Source: JAWWPY01 sp964412845 (GTDB lineage: Bacteria; Actinomycetota; Actinomycetes; Streptosporangiales; Streptosporangiaceae). Taken from it: a stretch of 17,341 nucleotides of DNA. This document shows positions 14,643-17,341 of the stretch, piece after piece. The DNA lies in assembly GCA_964412845.1 (NCBI GenBank), contig CAYPQM010000151.1:1-17341 (forward strand), in the 5' to 3' direction. Made by a program: the position numbers and the translations under genes. Below the pieces are notes generated by a model. That model was not told the origin of the DNA. It worked only from the letters and a program-made list of their open reading frames with translations, and did not search any database. Numbering within the stretch: the first letter of the stretch is position 1; every line of letters starts with the position of its first letter.

Positions 14643-15803
14643 ATGCGCATCATGGTGGTCACCGACCAGTACGCCCCCATGGTGGGCGGTGTCCCCAGCG
14701 TCACCCGGGCGCTTGCGCTGGGCCTGGCCGAGCGCGGGCACTCCGTCGCGCTGCTGGCTCCGAGCCCGGGCCGGCGCGGCAGGCAGGAGGCGGAAGAAAG
14801 GGTCAGCGTGCACTACCAGGGCTCGGTGCCGTGGCCCTGGTATGACGGCATGCGGCTGGCGTGCGTTCCCGCCCGCACCCTCATCTCCGCGTTCGCACCC
14901 GATGTCATCCACATCCATTCCCCGGTGACGCTCGGCGTCATGGCCTGGGTCAGGGCACGCAAGCTGCGGATACCCGTGGTGTATACGAATCATTACCTGC
15001 CGGTCAATGTCCGGCCTTCCGCGGAGCCGAAACCGCGGGTATTCGACGCGCTTTTCTACTCCTACATCGTGGGGTTCTCGAACAGATGCAGCCATGTCAC
15101 AGCGCCCACCGCGACCGCCCTGCGACTACTGCGCGACCGTGGGCTCCGGGTTCCGTCCCGGGTCATCTCGAACGGCATCGACCTCCGCAGGTACTCGCCG
15201 GGACCGGCCGATGAGCGCATCCGGGCCCGCTACGCCCTGGCCGCCGGCCGGCCCCTGATCTTGTCGGTTGGCAGGCTGAGCCCGGAGAAGCGCCTCGACG
15301 TGCTGCTGGACGCGGTGGCCCGGCTGACCCAGGACGCGTACCTGGCCATCGCCGGCACCGGCCCGGATGAGGCTGGTCTGCGAGCCAGGGCCGGGCGGCT
15401 CGGCCTGACCGGGCGGGTCCGGTTCCTCGGCTTCGTCCCTGGCCCCGACCTGCGTGGCCTTTACCGGCTGGCGGATGTTTTCGCCATCACCTCGGAGGCG
15501 GAACTGCAGAGCCTCACCACCATGGAGGCGATGGCGACCGGCCTGCCCGTTGTCGCCGCCGATCGCTACGCGCTCGCCGAACTGGTTTCCCACGGACACA
15601 ATGGATTCCTCGCCGCGCCGGGCCGCAGCGACGAGATCGCGGCCTACCTGGACATCCTCGTGGCAAATCCGGGGCTGCGGGCCGCGATGGCCGGGGAGAG
15701 CCTGCGGATCATCGGCGGCCACGAATGCCACCGCTGGCTGGCGGACTGGGAATCGCTGTACGGCCTGCTGGCGGCGGCCGGGCCAGGAGACTCGCCGCGG
15801 TGA
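14643..15803 (+). CDS. GT4 family glycosyltransferase, diacylglycerol-glycosyltransferase-like
   Basis: A 386-residue GT-B enzyme. Residues 1-20 (VVTDQYAPMVGGVPSVTR) carry the GGV loop and DVIHIHSP is at 87-94. YTNHYLPVNVRP at 114-125 corresponds in position to the THxMPxN block of bacterial diacylglycerol glucosyl- and mannosyl-transferases. ISNGIDLRRYSPG at 175-187 starts the donor domain. SVGRLSPEKRLDVLL follows, and the E-x7-E pair is Glu287/Glu295 in SEAELQSLTTMEA. I chose ATG 14643 because it sits directly before the first beta strand. A GTG at 14622 is possible; the ribosome site is weak in both cases. Its stop overlaps the start of the MGDG-synthase-like gene by four bases, so the two enzymes are made together and may add successive sugars to one lipid. 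Confidence 0.9.
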   Translation: MRIMVVTDQYAPMVGGVPSVTRALALGLAERGHSVALLAPSPGRRGRQEAEERVSVHYQGSVPWPWYDGMRLACVPARTLISAFAPDVIHIHSPVTLGVMAWVRARKLRIPVVYTNHYLPVNVRPSAEPKPRVFDALFYSYIVGFSNRCSHVTAPTATALRLLRDRGLRVPSRVISNGIDLRRYSPGPADERIRARYALAAGRPLILSVGRLSPEKRLDVLLDAVARLTQDAYLAIAGTGPDEAGLRARAGRLGLTGRVRFLGFVPGPDLRGLYRLADVFAITSEAELQSLTTMEAMATGLPVVAADRYALAELVSHGHNGFLAAPGRSDEIAAYLDILVANPGLRAAMAGESLRIIGGHECHRWLADWESLYGLLAAAGPGDSPR

Positions 15804-17077
15804 CCAGAACCGGGAAAACACCAGTGCCGTTGCTCTTCCTGATCGGCGACACCGGCGGCGGGCACCGGAGCGCCGCCCAGGCCGTCGGCCAGGCACTCGA
15901 CCGCGCCTGCCCCGGGCGGTTCGCCACGGTCATCTGCGACCCGCTGCGGGGCAGCGGTGCACCGCTCCGGCTGCGCTGGCTGATGGGTCTGTACGCCCCC
16001 GCTATCCGGCTGACCCCATGGCTGTGGGGCATCCTCTGGCGTGGTGTGAGCTCGCCGCGCCAACTCCGCTGGGCGCGCCGGACCCTGCTGTCCCCCGCCT
16101 ATCGCAGCGTGGCCGATGCGGTGGCCGCACACCGGCCAGCGGTGATCGTGGCCTTCCACCCGATGACCGCGGTGCCCGCCGTGCGCGCCCGCGACCGCAG
16201 CGCACCGGGCGTGCTGGTGATCACCGTCATCACCGACCTGGTCAACGCGCACCTGTGGTGGCGGGACGCCGCGGTCGACCAGGTCATCGTGCCGTCCGCC
16301 CCGGTCGGCCGGTGCTGCGCGCTGGACGGTATGCCGGAAGGGCGCTATGTGGAGATCGGGCTCCCGGTCGCCGCCGAGTTCTCCGGTGCTCCACCGCAGC
16401 CAGACCAGCGGCGCGCCCTGCGTCGGTCGCTGGGCCTGAACGAGCAGCGGTTCCTGGTGGTGATGACGGGCGGCGCGGAGGGTTCCGGCGGCATCTACCG
16501 GCGCGCTGCCGCCATCCTCAGGCACCTCGACGATGTTGACGTGGCCGTGATCTGCGGCCGCAACTTCAGGCTGCAGCGCAAGCTGGCCCGCCGGGCCCGG
16601 CGGGCCAACGGCCGGCTGACCGTGCAGGGGTTTGTCGGCAACATGGCCGACTGGCTGCGCTGCGCTGACGTGGTCGCGGGCAAGGCGGGCCCAGGCACGA
16701 TCGCCGAGGCCGCCTGCTGCGCCGCCCCCCTGGTGCTGACCACGTGCGTGCCCGGGCAGGAGGAAGGCAACATCGAGTTCGTGGTGAGCGCGGGTGCCGG
16801 GAGGTACGCGCCCAAGCCGCGCGACCTGGTGGCCGAAGTCGCCTGGCTGCGGCGCGATCCGGCCGCCCTCGCCGCCATGCGGGTCGCGGCGGCCGGGCTG
16901 TCCCGCCCGAGCGCGGCGGCCGACATCGCCGGGCTGCTGGCCGGGCTGGCCGGCCAGCCTGTCGCCGACCTGGCCGGCCAGCCGGGTCAGGATGCCGGGC
17001 TGACCCGCGACGGCCCGGCCCAGGAGGGTTCGGCGGCCGCCAGCACCGAGCTCCCTGCTGTTCTGACCGGCAACTGA
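15800..17077 (+). CDS. MGDG-synthase-like glycosyltransferase (GT28 type)
   Basis: A 425-residue GT-B enzyme related to monogalactosyldiacylglycerol synthase and UgtP, which transfer a sugar from a UDP donor to diacylglycerol at the membrane surface. Nearly every family block is present: IGDTGGGHRSAA at 15-26, VAFHPMTAVPAV at 117-128, VITDLVNAHLWW at 143-154, GLPVAAEF at 187-194, MTGGAEGSGG at 222-231 and ICGRNFRLQ at 251-259. GFVGNMADWL at 277-286, KAGPGTIAEA at 295-304 and CVPGQEEGN at 316-324 complete the set. There is no chloroplast-type leader or membrane segment. After about 372 the tail is low-complexity (repeated LAGQP) and not part of the fold. Start GTG 15800 overlaps the previous stop (GTGA) and has AGGAGA upstream. 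The 25 in-frame residues further upstream overlap the GT4 gene and are not expected to be used. Donor sugar and acceptor are inferred. Confidence 0.92.
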   Translation: MTRTGKTPVPLLFLIGDTGGGHRSAAQAVGQALDRACPGRFATVICDPLRGSGAPLRLRWLMGLYAPAIRLTPWLWGILWRGVSSPRQLRWARRTLLSPAYRSVADAVAAHRPAVIVAFHPMTAVPAVRARDRSAPGVLVITVITDLVNAHLWWRDAAVDQVIVPSAPVGRCCALDGMPEGRYVEIGLPVAAEFSGAPPQPDQRRALRRSLGLNEQRFLVVMTGGAEGSGGIYRRAAAILRHLDDVDVAVICGRNFRLQRKLARRARRANGRLTVQGFVGNMADWLRCADVVAGKAGPGTIAEAACCAAPLVLTTCVPGQEEGNIEFVVSAGAGRYAPKPRDLVAEVAWLRRDPAALAAMRVAAAGLSRPSAAADIAGLLAGLAGQPVADLAGQPGQDAGLTRDGPAQEGSAAASTELPAVLTGN

Positions 17078-17087
17078 CCGGCAACTG
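17063..17087 (+). repeat. 11-bp duplication across the stop codon of the MGDG-synthase-like gene
   Basis: CTGACCGGCAA is repeated exactly at 17063-17073 and 17074-17084, then followed by CTGA. The first copy encodes the final Thr-Gly-Asn, and the TGA stop lies in the second copy. Because 11 is not a multiple of three, gain or loss of a unit would alter the protein end. This looks like simple replication slippage. Confidence 0.7.
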
Positions 17088-17098
17088 AGTGGTGAAAT

Positions 17099-17116
17099 GG
17101 CCCGGGCACCCGGGCC
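17099..17116 (+). terminator. Perfect hairpin after the glycosyltransferase operon
   Basis: GGCCCGGG and CCCGGGCC form an eight-base-pair inverted repeat with a two-base centre, beginning 21 bases after the stop of the MGDG-synthase-like gene. A second GC-rich patch follows at 17121-17139. It has no U-tract but is well placed to end the operon that starts at 12650, separating it from the next gene. Confidence 0.5.
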
Positions 17117-17232
17117 GATGCGGCCCGGCCGCCGGCGGGATCCAGCGCATGTCAACAATACTCACGCTGAGCCCCGGACGAATGACCGAGAAACCGCGCC
17201 ACAGGAGCATCGTCCCTGGCAGCGAGGCCCTT

Positions 17233-17238
17233 TATATT
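17233..17238 (+). promoter_or_regulatory. Candidate -10 element for the right-edge gene
   Basis: TATATT matches the -10 consensus at five of six bases and stands out as the most AT-rich word in the area. Exactly six bases (AAGGAG) separate it from the ATG at 17245, placing the transcription start at the start codon. No good -35 is visible 17 or 18 bases upstream. The AAGGAG in between would be too close to that ATG to work as a normal ribosome site. Confidence 0.4.
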
Positions 17239-17244
17239 AAGGAG

Positions 17245-17341
17245 ATGACAGTCGAGCGCGCTGTTTCCGCCGATACCGCTCCGGCGCTCGTGGTGCGGAC
17301 CCAGGGATCCAACAGGACGCTCCGGGCCGGGCCCAGTTACC
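17245..17341 (+). CDS. Start of a probable FHA-domain protein (cut by window edge)
   Basis: Only 32 codons are visible, from ATG 17245. After a short polar leader the sequence ALVVRTQGSNRTLRAGPSY matches the first two beta strands of actinobacterial FHA phosphothreonine-binding domains, which usually continue into a GR...S motif outside this window. The full protein could be a small FHA adaptor or one of the FHA-ABC transporter fusions of actinomycetes, such as the Rv1747 type. The edge prevents a decision. An in-frame ATG at 17182 could also start it, adding 21 residues, but that one lacks a ribosome site. AAGGAG directly abuts the 17245 ATG, and TATATT lies six bases before it, fitting a leaderless start. 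Confidence 0.5.
   Translation, partial: MTVERAVSADTAPALVVRTQGSNRTLRAGPSY

Overview
The window is high-GC DNA with GTG starts, short gene overlaps and wobble-position G/C typical of an actinomycete. Two proteins also look actinobacterial: a DrrAB-type exporter and a Tat-exported M28 peptidase with an RRSFL motif. The genus cannot be told from the sequence. No rRNA, complete tRNA, CRISPR array, transposase or phage gene was seen.

Layout. (1) 1-1318, minus: a long gene running off the left edge. It encodes an unrecognised protein with a cytoplasmic-looking N-terminal domain, an internal membrane/signal segment, a glycine-zipper region and a Thr-Gly-rich repeat tail. (2) 1319-2009: about 690 bp, less GC-rich, with no convincing gene; it holds a small hairpin with tRNA-like 5' sequence. 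(3) 2010-3458, plus: secreted M28 metallopeptidase. It converges across a GC-rich tandem repeat with (4) 3559-6929, minus: a tightly overlapping operon of an SDR oxidoreductase, an M20 dipeptidase and an M19 membrane-dipeptidase-like enzyme, with a perfect palindrome upstream as a candidate operator. (5) 7206-9016, minus: an Fpg/Nei-type DNA glycosylase with a degenerate zinc finger and an alpha/beta hydrolase, preceded by a 24-codon ORF resembling a DUF899 fragment. (6) 9258-9815, plus: a single-domain cupin. (7) 9878-12551, minus: a polytopic membrane protein of the kind seen in cell-surface glycan loci, and a GT4 glycosyltransferase. (8) 12650-17077, plus: DrrA-like ATPase, DrrB-like permease, a second GT4 glycosyltransferase and a glycosyltransferase strongly resembling MGDG synthase. 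(9) 17245 to the right edge: the start of a probable FHA-domain protein.

How the genes may work together. Regions 7 to 9 read as a glycolipid or cell-surface glycan locus: two GT4 enzymes, an MGDG-synthase-like enzyme suited to glycosylating diacylglycerol, a multi-pass membrane protein and an ABC-2 exporter. Regions 3 and 4 together hold three metallopeptidases and suggest peptide or dipeptide scavenging, with an extracellular aminopeptidase and two probably cytosolic dipeptidases. These pathway statements are inferences from gene content. No system here is demonstrably new. The most unusual objects are the left-edge glycine-zipper protein and the MGDG-synthase-like cluster.
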